DNA of 21,589 nt from Rhizophagus sp. LPA8_4_AMF (GCA_021464525.1 JADRCO010001187.1:1-21589), one strand, 5' to 3'. Shown: positions 8,275 to 18,431, numbered from the stretch's first letter. A program made the numbers and translations. The notes: generated from the letters alone by a model not told the origin.

Positions 8275-8524
8275 AGACTTAACATCAAATGTAACTCGCA
8301 GTTTATTTGGTGTACCGGCGGTACCAGCACTAGGTCATCTCACAGATTTGAACACAAAGAAACTCGCAGTATACTCTGTGCCTCACACTGGCTTTGTGGC
8401 TCATCTCGCAGACTTGAATGATAGAAGTCTCACAGATCCTTTACCAATGCCACTTTACACTAAAACTATCATACTTGCCTTTTTATACCGATCCAGCAAG
8501 AGCTGGGCTTTACCATGTCTCTGA
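8255..8524 (+). other. 89-codon stop-free frame over a three-fold ~67-bp repeat
   Basis: The plus strand is open from after the TAA at 8252 to TGA at 8522-8524, without an ATG near its beginning. Three DNA repeats begin CTCACAGACTT (8270), CTCACAGATTT (8339) and CTCGCAGACTT (8405). They translate as successive units starting LTDL, LTDLN and LADLN, 22-23 residues apart. Proline- and valine-rich stretches such as FGVPAVPALGH lie between. Read on the minus strand, the same repeats give a periodic pattern interrupted by stops. It may be a relic of a repetitive protein or an exon. It lacks a start and partners, so coding status is unproven. Confidence 0.3.
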
Positions 8525-9003
8525 TTTAATTTCCTTGAACCCTTCATAATCAATCAGAACTGATTTGTTCTGTTTAATAAGCTCCACTAACATTAGTATT
8601 CCGAAGTATGATTTGCTAAGGGTTTCAATATCAGTTCAACCTATTAGAGCATCAATATCATTGAGTATAAAGTCACACAAATAGCTGTAACACTTTCGAT
8701 TAAATACCTTTGAGCTCATTTTTAATGTAAATTTCAGTATTATTATTATCTTCAATATTTTCAAGTACCTTCCACTTCTCGCCTCTTTCGATAAGATCTT
8801 TAACCTTCCATAGCGTCCATTGATTAGCCTTGATAGAACATTCTTCATTCCCATTTAACTCTTTCCATATCAATTTCTTGAGTTTAAAAATGGTGAGTTC
8901 ATCTTCACGAATGGTCTATCCCAATAGTGTTATTCTCTTTAGTAATGTGAATCGCGGATGATTCACCAAGAGGTTTAGCTAGAACAATAAAAAATAAACA
9001 CAT
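8510..9003 (-). pseudogene. Possible Crinkler-like (CRN) protein relic, frameshifted
   Basis: An ATG at 9001-9003 opens MCLFFIVLAKPLGESSAIHI and TKENNTIG, then hits TGA near 8907. A one-base shift opens a second frame (about 8915-8700): DELTIFKLKKLIWKEL, then NQWTLWKVKDLIERGEKW, ending NELKGI and TAA at 8700-8702. A third piece (8593-8510) reads MLVELIKQNKSVLIDYEGF. A start with an LxFxxVL segment, an LKKxI segment and an LWKV motif 60-70 residues in is the usual N-terminal ubiquitin-like header of fungal Crinklers, which are abundant in arbuscular mycorrhizal fungi. These are proteins thought to act inside host or own nuclei. The resemblance rests on short motifs remembered, so the family call is tentative. 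The gene is broken. Confidence 0.4.
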
Positions 9004-9465
9004 TCTGACACTATATCTGCAAACGCGAAAAATAAGAGTTAAAAAACAAGGTTCAAAAAAAGTTAAATTTCAGTAAAATACAAATGAAGACCTTTTTGGA
9101 TATGTTAGGCTAGTGGGTAGAGACATTTCCTCGATTTTCGTTTGTTCTTGGGTTGGCAAAAGAGTTTGTATTAATGAGACATTTTGTTATGTGTCTCATA
9201 TTTATATTTCCATAGACTAATTACTACATGAGATTTATTTTATTTTATGTAAAGTAGGAGGAGTATCTTGCATCACCAAAATGCAAGTAAGAAGTAAAAG
9301 GTAAACTAAAATAAATTACTACACGAGTCCTTAATGAAAAAATTTTTATCAATCAAAAAAATCAGTCACATGACAAAAATGTCACATGAGAGTACCGATC
9401 AAAATCAATTTCCGTACAAGACACAAATAAGAATTGAATAGCCATGCATTCACTTCAGAACTTAC
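9004..9465. other. Spacer upstream of the Crinkler-like relic
   Basis: No gene is visible. Short features: AATTACTACATGAG near 9220 and AATTACTACACGAG near 9314 form a 13-of-14 direct repeat. CTTGCAT at 9267-9273 and ATGCAAG at 9281-9287 form a 7-bp hairpin. TCACATGACAAAAATGTCACATGAG lies near 9365. If the relic was once transcribed, its promoter would lie here. Confidence 0.35.
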
Positions 9466-9719
9466 CAACTAACATCTATTTTTCGTTCAGAAATTTCAGG
9501 GGATCTTATTAGGCAGAGAACATAAACTTTCGGTTGTGTTTTACTAAGATCAATACTGTTAATTTATTTCTGGTTCTGCACGTTCTACGCATAACTAACG
9601 ACCATTTTATTATCTGTTATTCTATCCTGAATATCAATGCGAGTTCATAATTTCTGCCAGAACTTTAAGACGCAATAACTCAGCATCCAGGCATTTGATT
9701 CATGAGATTTTAACATCAT
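9466..9719 (-). pseudogene. Coding-like minus-strand stretch of unknown family
   Basis: From an ATG at 9717-9719 the minus strand reads MMLKSHESNAWMLSYCVLKF, TRIDIQDRITDNKMVVSYA and, later, DLSKTQPKVYVLCLIRSPEI then SERKIDVSW, with three stops between the pieces. It ends at a GTAAGT that would make a good 5' splice site (9465-9460). The opposite strand has more stops. It is plausibly a decayed exon, and no family is recognised. Confidence 0.22.
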
Positions 9720-9799
9720 TTGAAAGTTCTCAGCACGCTCTTTCTAACAAGCTGAGAATCGGCTAGAATTATAACAGAGCTGGCCATAATTAACCGCTG

Positions 9800-10090
9800 T
9801 TTACTACGCCGCCCGACACGATTTTTTTGCAGAAAAGTAATTTGGAAAGTACCATGGAACCGAAAATGCACTAAAAAAGTATTACAGATTTACTGCGTCG
9901 CCGACGTGATTTTTTTGCAATGAAAAGTAAAATAAAAGGCGCCAATGCATGAGCAACTTTTTAGCAATAAAAAGGGCGCAGAGCCAGGCCAACAGGCGGC
10001 CTACAAATAAGCAATAAAAAAGCTGCAGAAGTAGACTAACACATGGATAGCTACTTAGCAACAAAAAAGCCAAGAAAGCGGGCTAATACC
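9800..10090. repeat. Degenerate ~47-bp tandem array, GC-richer than surroundings
   Basis: The core string GCAATAAAAAG or a variant occurs at 9829, 9917, 9964, 10011 and 10058. Spacings are 88, 47, 47 and 47 bp, so one unit in the first interval is eroded. Between cores lie GC-rich segments such as GGGCGCAGAGCCAGGCC and GCCGCCCGACACG / GTCGCCGACGTG. The 63-codon minus-strand frame across it is a by-product of the periodicity. Origin unknown. Confidence 0.6.
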
Positions 10091-10259
10091 TGGCACATAA
10101 TAGTCTATACAGATACAACAGTATAATTAGTATAGTTTTATTTATTCATTAACTTTTTGACATTTTTAATTTCTATTCATTTGAAAATTTTCACGAATAA
10201 TACATTATAATCTGATAGATTAAAACGTACCAACTAAATTACTACATCAACTGAATAAT

Positions 10260-10395
10260 ATGAACCAATTAGATTATAACCGTCCCAGGACAATACCCAA
10301 TTACTACCCAATTAGATTGTCATGTCATGGGAAACCATAGTTTATTGATTAATATGTACCCAATTAGATTATCATATAACGTTCTAGGACATTAT
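10260..10395. repeat. Degenerate CCAATTAGATT repeats
   Basis: CCAATTAGATT begins at 10265, 10308 and 10360, each followed by a related tail (TATAACCGTCCCAGGACA, GTCATGTCATGGGA, ATCATATAACGTTCTAGGACAT). Units are about 43-52 bp and diverged. Noncoding. Confidence 0.5.
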
Positions 10396-10410
10396 AATTT
10401 AGACATTAGT

Positions 10411-12545
10411 ATATTTATTAATATATTAATACGTCTTACGTCTTATAATTTGGCCGATAACAATCAGTTATAAAGCTATTCTTAAAATTCAGAAAATAAT
10501 AAAAAATACTAGTATGATTTCATTATTTAATAATGAATATATAAATGCTGATACATTGTAATGTATATTAATTTACAAACTTTATATACTGTATGACTAG
10601 AATTATAATAAATTATTGTAATATTGGTTTTAGAAATTGCAATTTAAATCACATGATAAATTTGTTAATCGTAGAAAAATTAGAAATAATTTTGACCAGA
10701 ATTATGAGATTCACATGATGTAATAGATAGTTAATTAGCTTTTGTATCTTAAGCGATTTATTAAGAATATCGGTTTTCTTCTAATAAATTTATATTACTT
10801 GTTAATATTATAAAATAAAATATAAATAATAAAAAAGTTGAAATCACAAATCTTTTTACTAATATATTATTAATAAAAGTAATAAAAATCTTCAAATTTG
10901 ATTTTTACCTTTTGCTGTGGAAATTCTGTATATTGAGGAAGAAAACAAAAAAAGTCCACTATGTCTTTTGCTCTTTATACTTATAAGCCACTAGGAGTAC
11001 TTGATCTAACTTTCTTATTAGTTAAAAATGGGATTGTTATCATAAAACATTATATGAAACTAATAATTTTTTGATAAAGTAAAACAAAACAAAAAATGTT
11101 TATTTTTGTACAAAGAAAATAAATAACCAATAATATTATAATCGGAGAAGCCAAAAGGGGATAATCCCCTTCGGTATAAGGGAATTTTTTATAGGCAGAT
11201 TAAACCTCTTACTACATTGCATCGACCTTATATTTTATGTGAATTTTTATATCCGGATCTGTTATATAAGGGTTTCAATTCTAAAAAAAGTATATCTACG
11301 TCTGTTAATTGGTCAAGCCTAAGATAAATTACAAATATTAAAACACAAAGACGCTTAAATTAGTTAAATATCGAAAAACAATAACAAAAAAAAAGAAAAA
11401 AAAAGAGTATTAAGTAATAAAATAAACTCAAATATCAAATTATAAATATTTGTAAAAAACTCATTTATTTTAATAAACCTTAAAAAAAAAAGCGATAATT
11501 TAGGATAAAAAAAAAATTTTCTTTTTTACCTTATTGCCTTATTATAGAAAAATAAATAAATGTTATCCCGGTTCTTTCCAGTTAAACTTCCATTATGAGT
11601 TATGAGAAAGAGAAAGGTTTATTATTATAAACAAATAATAATAATTTAATTGTATTAAATTTTTCGCGCCATATTTCTAAAAATCAAATATTTATTAATT
11701 TTGTAAAATAATAAATAATCTTTGTTAATATTGGTCAAACTTTAAAATGTTCTTCTTTAATCGCCCAAGGATTGAACATCATTTTTAAATGTTACATATG
11801 TATAAGTATATTATTAGAAATGGCGTAGTTTAATTATTTAATATCTCTAATGTAGCGCAGCATGCACTTAATATGCGATATCGAGCGAAATATGCATACC
11901 CCGCTATAAGCGAAGAAGCTCCTAACTTACTTTTAATTACAACTTTTAGAGCTAATTATATTTACTTATTTATCTTGACACAGATTTTATTAATTTTTGT
12001 TCATACGACCAGATTTCCAATGTTTAATACTAAATATGTATAATAAATAATGCAAAAAATTTTGATTCAAAAATGAGTTGTGTAAAAAAAATGGAATGCA
12101 GAAGTAATTTGTTTGTTTTGCGAAGATTAACTTCTTTCTTTTTAAAAAAATCTAATATAAAAACTTATCGCTCACGCAATTCAAACTATAGTAAATCTTT
12201 TTCTCCCTAATTTTTTTTTATAAATATGTCAATTTTATTTAACACAACATAGAACAAATAATTTACAAATGTATTACAAAAAAAAAAATAGATGATTTAA
12301 TAATCAAAATGATTATATTATTCGGGAACTCCCCGAATGATCACAATGTAAACTACTAGAAGAACCGTGCGTTTAAGCATTTATTAAACCAAAAAATCAC
12401 CTTTGCATTTATTTATCGTACATGTGATCAAATCAGTTGACTTTCGGAATTTAGTAAATTTTTGGAAGAAAAAATCTTTAAATTTAGTAAAATTTGATGT
12501 AGGAATCATGCACATATTTTAAAATCTGCATACTGCATAAATTGC
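10411..12545. other. AT-rich intergenic spacer
   Basis: About 2.1 kb without a credible frame or RNA gene. Two small GC hairpins stand out from the AT background: AAGGGGA/TCCCCTT with a 3-nt loop (11155-11171) and ATTCGGG/CCCGAAT with a 5-nt loop (12320-12338). Numerous A and T runs are present. No transposon ends were recognised. Confidence 0.5.
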
Positions 12546-12943
12546 TTGCGCCTCTTTCCACATATGAATTTCATGCGATATGTAATAAGCAATTTACAAA
12601 TATACAAGTATATCTATCTATCATACGTCACGAAGTTATTAATTTGTAAGATGTCAACGAGAAAAGGATTAAATTCGCGAAAAAGTAAAGGGAATATTAT
12701 TAAAAGTATATTAAACGGAATTAAGTTTGATATTACATGATAAATATCTTTTAGCTTGATTTTTTATAAATTACAAAAAAAAAAAAAAAAAAAAATTATT
12801 AAAAATTACATGTATATAATTTATATAATTACAAATGTTTTTTTTTTACATAACGAAAAACTAACGAAAATTTTTTTTTTTCTATTTATACATTTTTAAA
12901 AAATTATTATTTGTATGCACAGCACACATTTTTTTTTACTTTT
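12546..12943. other. 3' flank of the F-box gene
   Basis: This is the downstream side of the minus-strand F-box gene. It contains a 22-nt A run at about 12775-12796 and two T runs (near 12840 and 12880). No exact AATAAA is seen close after the stop on the minus strand; AATAAT occurs near 12905. The short plus-strand frame here lacks a strong start and has AT-driven composition (Ile, Lys, Tyr), so it is not called as a gene. Confidence 0.4.
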
Positions 12944-15217
12944 TTACCAACTATCGGATAATAAACCATAACCTGGTATATAATAATTCGAACCGCTCCT
13001 TATTCTATGATATTCAAATAATTCAAAGGTTGCCATAGATTCAACCACTAATTCATCAGATAATTCATTTAAAGTTTCAATGTAAACTCTTTTTAATCGT
13101 TGTCTTTCTTTGGCGTAATTGACTAAAATTTCTAAATGATCGGATTTAAAAGAATAAGATTGTCTTACTTCCAAATAATTTAAAGGGGGTCTAACATTAC
13201 GTAAATAATTTTCCAATGCGGTAGGTGTAAAAGACCAAGGAACAGATAAGATTAGACGATTTAAATTACTTAATAAATTTTGTGAAGTAATTTGTTCAAG
13301 TAAATATGTTATATCTGCAGTATGACTAACAGCATCTTCTAATGATTCATCTTGAGGAAAAACTTTTCTTGATAATTCGATCGATCGTAATAAAGGACAT
13401 AAAGTAAATAAAGTAATTAATTGTGGAACATCATTTGTATCAACAAAAGTGGTAAAATGTGATAGATTCGGACAATGTTGACCGACAATTTCAATCAATG
13501 AAATTGGATCTGTCGTAAAAGATTTTGATGAAACACTTGATGAATGATTACCGAGAATCAATTTTTTTAGGTTAGGACCAGTTTCAAGAATTAATTTTTC
13601 AATGGAATCATTTGAAACGATCGATTTTTCAAAATTCAACACTTCAATACTTTTAAATAATTCTTTCTTTGAATTAGAAGTTACTAAAGGTCTCATTAAT
13701 TCATCACTTAATTCACATTCTCTAAATACTAACTCCTTCAAATTAATGTATTCCAATATGTTATAAAAAGCACCCCATTGAGCGTATTTTGTATTTAATT
13801 GAACAAATTCTAAATGTTTAAGAGTATTTACTTGAGATTTTAAAGCACCTAATATTGTTAATAAACCAATTTCACCACGTAATAATGTGAAAGATTCCAA
13901 AGAATTTTGTGATTGAAGAAGGGTGGCCAAATTTTTAGCTTCCCATTCTAATTCTTGCATTTGTGGTTCAGTATAAGGTACGAGAGTTAATAAACTAATG
14001 ATACCAGTGGATCGTTGAGATTGATTGGTTAAAGATGGAGCATTACTACCATTACCATTAACACCAACAACATTATTATTATTATTATTATTATTTGACC
14101 AAGCAGTATAACCACCCATATCCACAACAATCTTCTTTAATTGCTTACAAGTTCCAGCCAAAGCGTGAAATAATCTCCATTTAGTTCCTCTCGTTGTACA
14201 AATGAATTCCGTTAAAGGAGGCAAACATTTATTTGCTCCCGAGTAAGTAGCGATTAATAAATGTTCTTCAGGAACATTCTGTCTTATATTATTATTACGA
14301 TTATGATCCGTAATATTTATATTAGTATTAATAGATGTATCATTAGTAGGTACCAAACAATGACAAAGATGAGAAGAAATTCTTGTATCAATCGAAAGAG
14401 ATTTTAATTGTTTACATTTACTCATAATTAATTTAGCCAAAGAATATGATACCACTCTATCAACGGCAACAGGAAAACCATCAACGCTAATTCTACCACG
14501 AGAATTAGTAAAAGAGGAAGTAGAAGGAGATAAATTATTAAAAGAAGATTTTTTTCTTAACATTGAAGTAGATTTTTTTGTGAGAGTATTTACGGCCTTT
14601 TTCAAAGTTTTCTTAAAAGAAGCCTTTTGAATAAATTTACCATTAGAATAATTTGAAAAAGTATTATTATTATTATTATTATATATCGTAAATTGTTTCC
14701 AAGCTCCAACTGTAACGAATAATTCTTCCAAATCCAAATATCTTAAAAATTCGATATAATTAAAAGTAGGATTTTCCAAGAAGTAATGATTGGAATTATC
14801 CTTATCCTTAATTTTACCGGAATTTAATTTGATTCTATTATTTAATAAATTAGATTTTTCATCACGGTCAAGGAAAGAAAGGTAAACATTTATTAAAGCG
14901 GCACATTGAATATAAGTATCTTTTGGAGTTCTATTACATTGACCTTGAACACCGAAAGGAGAAGTAGAAGAGGGACAAATATTTAATAAATGAAATGGTT
15001 GAGACCATAATACTTTTACCACGTTAACACACCATAATCTATTAACCAACAAACATGAATGTAAAGATGATTTAGAATAAGATAAATGTGCGAATATATG
15101 TTGTAAACATTCTGCTGGTAACGATTTACTATTAGTTTTAATAGGTTTAATATTAACTTTAGATTTTTTAGTACGCATATGTGGTAATGAATTTTTACTA
15201 TGAAGTTTATACGACAT
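12944..15217 (-). CDS. F-box protein with leucine-rich repeats (757 aa), SCF ubiquitin-ligase adaptor
   Basis: A single uninterrupted exon runs from ATG at 15215-15217 to TAA at 12944-12946. Residues 33-76 form an F-box (LPAECLQHIFAHL, then LVNRLWCVNVVKVLWSQPF), the surface that binds Skp1 in SCF ubiquitin ligases. Residues 264-300 and especially about 428-740 hold irregular leucine-rich repeats (for example LKHLEFVQLN, LKELVFRECELSDE, LKKLILGNH, LSNLNRLILSVP). These would form the substrate-binding solenoid. A lysine/serine-rich insert at about 194-226 (KKTLKKAVNTLTKKSTSMLRK) and Asn runs at 180-185 and 375-382 interrupt the fold. The N-terminus (1-30) is basic. No signal peptide or membrane segment. 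F-box/LRR proteins are strongly expanded in Glomeromycotina; the substrate is unknown. Codon use and composition are clearly coding against the AT-rich flanks, and no disruption is seen. Confidence 0.93.
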   Translation of the reverse strand: MSYKLHSKNSLPHMRTKKSKVNIKPIKTNSKSLPAECLQHIFAHLSYSKSSLHSCLLVNRLWCVNVVKVLWSQPFHLLNICPSSTSPFGVQGQCNRTPKDTYIQCAALINVYLSFLDRDEKSNLLNNRIKLNSGKIKDKDNSNHYFLENPTFNYIEFLRYLDLEELFVTVGAWKQFTIYNNNNNNTFSNYSNGKFIQKASFKKTLKKAVNTLTKKSTSMLRKKSSFNNLSPSTSSFTNSRGRISVDGFPVAVDRVVSYSLAKLIMSKCKQLKSLSIDTRISSHLCHCLVPTNDTSINTNINITDHNRNNNIRQNVPEEHLLIATYSGANKCLPPLTEFICTTRGTKWRLFHALAGTCKQLKKIVVDMGGYTAWSNNNNNNNNVVGVNGNGSNAPSLTNQSQRSTGIISLLTLVPYTEPQMQELEWEAKNLATLLQSQNSLESFTLLRGEIGLLTILGALKSQVNTLKHLEFVQLNTKYAQWGAFYNILEYINLKELVFRECELSDELMRPLVTSNSKKELFKSIEVLNFEKSIVSNDSIEKLILETGPNLKKLILGNHSSSVSSKSFTTDPISLIEIVGQHCPNLSHFTTFVDTNDVPQLITLFTLCPLLRSIELSRKVFPQDESLEDAVSHTADITYLLEQITSQNLLSNLNRLILSVPWSFTPTALENYLRNVRPPLNYLEVRQSYSFKSDHLEILVNYAKERQRLKRVYIETLNELSDELVVESMATFELFEYHRIRSGSNYYIPGYGLLSDSW

Positions 15218-15272
15218 TATTATAATTTATAATAATAAGATTATTTTAATTAGAAGGAAAATATTTTTTTTT

Positions 15273-15303
<31 letters not shown>

Positions 15304-15360
15304 TTTTTTTTTTAGAATTCCTTAGTTTATATAATATATATATATATATATATATTATGT
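15218..15360 (-). promoter_or_regulatory. 5' flank of F-box gene with mirrored T/A/T homopolymer tracts
   Basis: Just upstream of the start codon (minus-strand sense) lie a T run (15275-15286), an A run (15287-15303) and a second T run (15304-15313), followed by a TA microsatellite. Poly(dA:dT) tracts commonly keep promoters nucleosome-free in fungi, so a core promoter role is inferred. No specific transcription-factor site is identified. Confidence 0.35.
15332..15356. repeat. TA dinucleotide microsatellite
   Basis: About eleven TA units in a row, about 115 bp upstream of the F-box start codon. Likely length-polymorphic. Confidence 0.8.
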
Positions 15361-17614
15361 ATACACTATTAATGTAATAATTTATGTTGTACTTCATGCT
15401 TCTTGATGATGACCAAGATGACTAACAACCAAGTATAACTAGTGCGGATATTAAAGTAAAATAAAAAATAATTACATTTGTTGACCACAAAAAGTAGATA
15501 AGGTTTAGCCGGTGCTTAGGCAAATCCTTAGCATTGAAAGTCCCGCCATAATCGTAAAATCATTACCAAAAAAAAACTTCCCTCTTTATATAATTGTGAT
15601 AATTATATCATTAAAATGATTCTCGGTTTCCCGCCTAAATAAATCTTGGCCATCATAAAAAAGGTTGATTTTATTTATTAGTTATATAAATCTTTAAAAA
15701 CATGATTTCTTTTTTAGTATTAAAATAAGAATGATTATTATTTTCGTTATATACATCCGATATTATATCTTAAAATTCTTAAAATTATTCCTTAGCATAT
15801 TCCATTTTGATGAAACAAATTTGATACAATTACTCCCGACGCCACCTTTTAACTTTATGTATAATTCCCCGCATTCATAATTCCTAAAACTCGGATTAAA
15901 TGATTAGCGTCAGATTACCTTAGTTACCTTGTGAACACATTTCTGAAAATGGTTAGTTATTACCTAAAAATTTTATATATCAAAATATTTAATGACTAAA
16001 CAAATTATTAATTGTTTATGTTATATAACAACGAAAAGAATCAAAAAAAAAACAATGGACAACACTTATTTTATAAAAAATAATAATAATAAATATGTAA
16101 TTAATTTAAAACTTTTTCTTTTTAAAAAAAAAAAAAAATTTTTATGTCCGTTGTTTTTTAAAAATATTCAAATATTCAGCATGCTCGTAACTCAACTACT
16201 CAGCTTTACCCATATATATAACATATACAAACATATACATAAGTACACATGATACACACAAAATGCTTTTACTACATGAATTTTATCTCATTGAAAACAA
16301 TATGATTTTTTTTTGAGTATTCTCTAATTCTCTTTCTTTCTCTTAAGACTTTTTTATTGACAATGTAAAAATTATTGAATTGATAATATTGTATAATGTT
16401 GACATTGCATATTTATTTAACCTATAATAGTAAGTGAACCATAATTCTTAACATGCTTAATACGGTAATTGTTGATCACGACTTGTGTATCAACTTGGAT
16501 TCATTCAAAAATGAAATTATTTTTAATACACAAGAAACAAATAAAAATTATTGTTTCTATTAATTCTATAAAAATTTTTTTTTTTTATAATGATGAGATA
16601 ATCTATAATGTAGATTACCTGGAAATTTCCTTTTAATGGGTTTATTAAGGTTTATTAAGCTTTTCTCCCCCCCCCGAAAATGTGAATCAAAAATTATTTA
16701 TTAAAACGGAAATCAGACCGATGGTTTCACTAGGCTCACATTATTACATTATTAACGAAAGAAAAAAATGTTTAATTAAACTTTTTTCTTTCCGCCAAAA
16801 AAAAAAATAATAAAAAAATAATTAATAATTATGGATAAATAATATAATCTAGTATGCGGAATATATGCCATTTTTGTATGGAGTAATCATTTCATAATCA
16901 TGTTATGTAATTAAGCAATATATTTCCTTTGACGGAAAAAATGGTCAAAGCTCAATGGTTTTTAATTAACAGTTATTACAGTTATTACTTATTACATAAT
17001 ATATATTCTTGAAGATCTAATTCAATTTTTTTTTTTTAATAGGTTCATCATATTGTTCTATTTTTTTCCCATGAATTTTATTCCAAGTAACACGATCGAT
17101 TTTCTACATATTTAAAATTCACTCTAATCTCAGATAACACGGGAAGATTCTCGAACTCGGATTTGTCGATCCAATGAGAATGTTCAATGCAAATTTTTTT
17201 TTTTTTTAAAAAAAAAAAAAATTGTTTTTCGAATCGAGTAAATGTATGAATTACAATTTCAATCACGATAGATATTTAAATTAATAATAAACTTAGGTTT
17301 TTGTAATATTTGTTGATATCGGACTTTGATACCCTTCTCCAGTCTAGTTTGTGATAGTTTGCGATAAACAGATATGATGATGATACTCGGTCTTTTATTA
17401 ATTACCGAAATTAGTTAAATGATTTGGATATTCTTTAAAATCGGTAAAATTTCAAAAAGGAAGAATATTAACCTCTGTTTTAAGGAACTTAATAATATTC
17501 TCTCCATACCCGTTAAAGGCATCTGCCAAATTATTTGGCCGGAGTTAATTATACGTAAATTTTGTATTGATGTCATTTAATTTTTTAAACCTCTCTTCCT
17601 GTCATTTATTTTAG
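15361..17614. other. AT-rich intergenic spacer
   Basis: About 2.25 kb without a supported gene. Landmarks are mirrored A/T homopolymers (T run then A run at 17194-17221; A run near 16128-16138), a run of nine C at 16667-16675, and a hairpin at 16757-16792 (GAAAGAAAAAA pairing with TTTTTTCTTTC around TTTAATTAAA). The two short frames here (15992-16252 plus and 17078-17266 minus) are dominated by Lys, Asn, Phe and Ile from homopolymers and are not called. Confidence 0.5.
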
Positions 17615-17762
17615 GAAATATAAAAATTATAATATAATTTTGTCGGAAAGAAATCATGAAGACATATTTTGAAAGTTAAAAATTTTAATTAATTACTCTA
17701 TATAATGGATTAAATCCAGTTAAAAAATTTGTGGATTTTTATATTATAATTTTTATAATTTC
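17615..17762. mobile_element. Small inverted-repeat element (148 bp)
   Basis: GAAATATAAAAATTATAATATAA at 17615 has its inverted copy at 17739-17762. Sixteen bases are exact and the arms extend to about 23 with one indel. The core is noncoding and AT-rich. No clear target duplication is visible, so this may be a miniature element or a chance AT palindrome. The exact 16-bp arm favours the former. Confidence 0.4.
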
Positions 17763-18057
17763 TTCAAAATGTTGTTACAATAAATATTAAAAATAATAGC
17801 ATATATGTTTACTTTACCTTACCCAATCCTCATAATCCACTTTACATAAAAAAAAAATATTATCTTATTTTTATTTAATCATAACAAAAGAAATGGTAAT
17901 ATTTATAAATACAGGTCATAATCTGCTATTATATAATAATATTACTTCAAATTAGATGATAAAAACTTTGTATAAACCAGTTAAGTAAATTGTCTTGTGT
18001 AATAATAATACAATTATAATATTTTAAATGAAAAAAAGAATTGTTTGTTAATGTCAT
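17763..18057. other. AT-rich spacer
   Basis: About 295 bp between two inverted-repeat elements. No gene, repeat or signal was recognised. Confidence 0.5.
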
Positions 18058-18319
18058 GAGCCAAAGTACCCCCGAGTATTTTGCAAATTTCGGAGGTTTG
18101 AACTACCCACTGAACTACCCGGGTATATTACATGGGTGGACACTATACACGAGGAGGTACAAGAATTCATATTACGTAATATATTTTACAGTTCCTGGTA
18201 TTATATTCCGGGTATTTTACAAAATATTAAAAATTGAAAATTGAAAATTTCCGTGTATAGTATCCGGGTATTTTAAAATCCAGAAAAATTTGGTACTATA
18301 CATGGGGGTACTATGGCCC
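18058..18319. mobile_element. Miniature element with GAGCCAAAGTACCCCC ends (262 bp)
   Basis: The left end GAGCCAAAGTACCCCC (18058-18073) pairs with GGGGGTACTATGGCCC (18304-18319), two mismatches in 16. An internal inverted pair, GGACACTATACACG (about 18138) and CGTGTATAGTATCC (about 18253), and several (C)GGGTATTTTA motifs strengthen the structure. Noncoding. The 67-codon plus-strand frame across it is incidental. Superfamily not assigned. Confidence 0.6.
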
Positions 18320-18431
18320 GTGTTATATATAAAATTCAAAATGTTTAAGTATTCAACTAAAAGTAGATTCTAAATTGCATAATATTTTACTAGTATTTTA
18401 CTATAAAAATAAAGCATTTAAAATTTTAAAT

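Noticed and set aside
8262-8440. CRISPR-like array
   Set aside because: Three diverged ~67-bp repeats with no constant repeat/unique spacer pattern, in a eukaryotic context.
8636-8854. 72-codon minus-strand frame starting MGMKNVLSRL
   Set aside because: The neighbouring frame of the same strand gives the much more protein-like NQWTLWKVKDLIERGEKW sequence that continues the Crinkler-like relic.
9882-10073. 63-codon minus-strand frame
   Set aside because: It covers the 47-bp tandem array and its composition simply reflects the repeat.
12546-12740. 64-codon plus-strand frame
   Set aside because: The first codon is TTG, and the composition (Ile, Lys, Asn, Tyr) is that of random AT-rich DNA.
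15992-16252. 86-codon plus-strand frame
   Set aside because: Mostly Lys/Asn/Phe from homopolymer runs. No domain and no codon signal.
17078-17266. 62-codon minus-strand frame
   Set aside because: It runs through a T14/A14 homopolymer pair giving Phe and Lys runs. Not credible.
18041-18244. 67-codon plus-strand frame
   Set aside because: It lies across the AGTACCCCC-ended miniature element and starts with a non-ATG codon.
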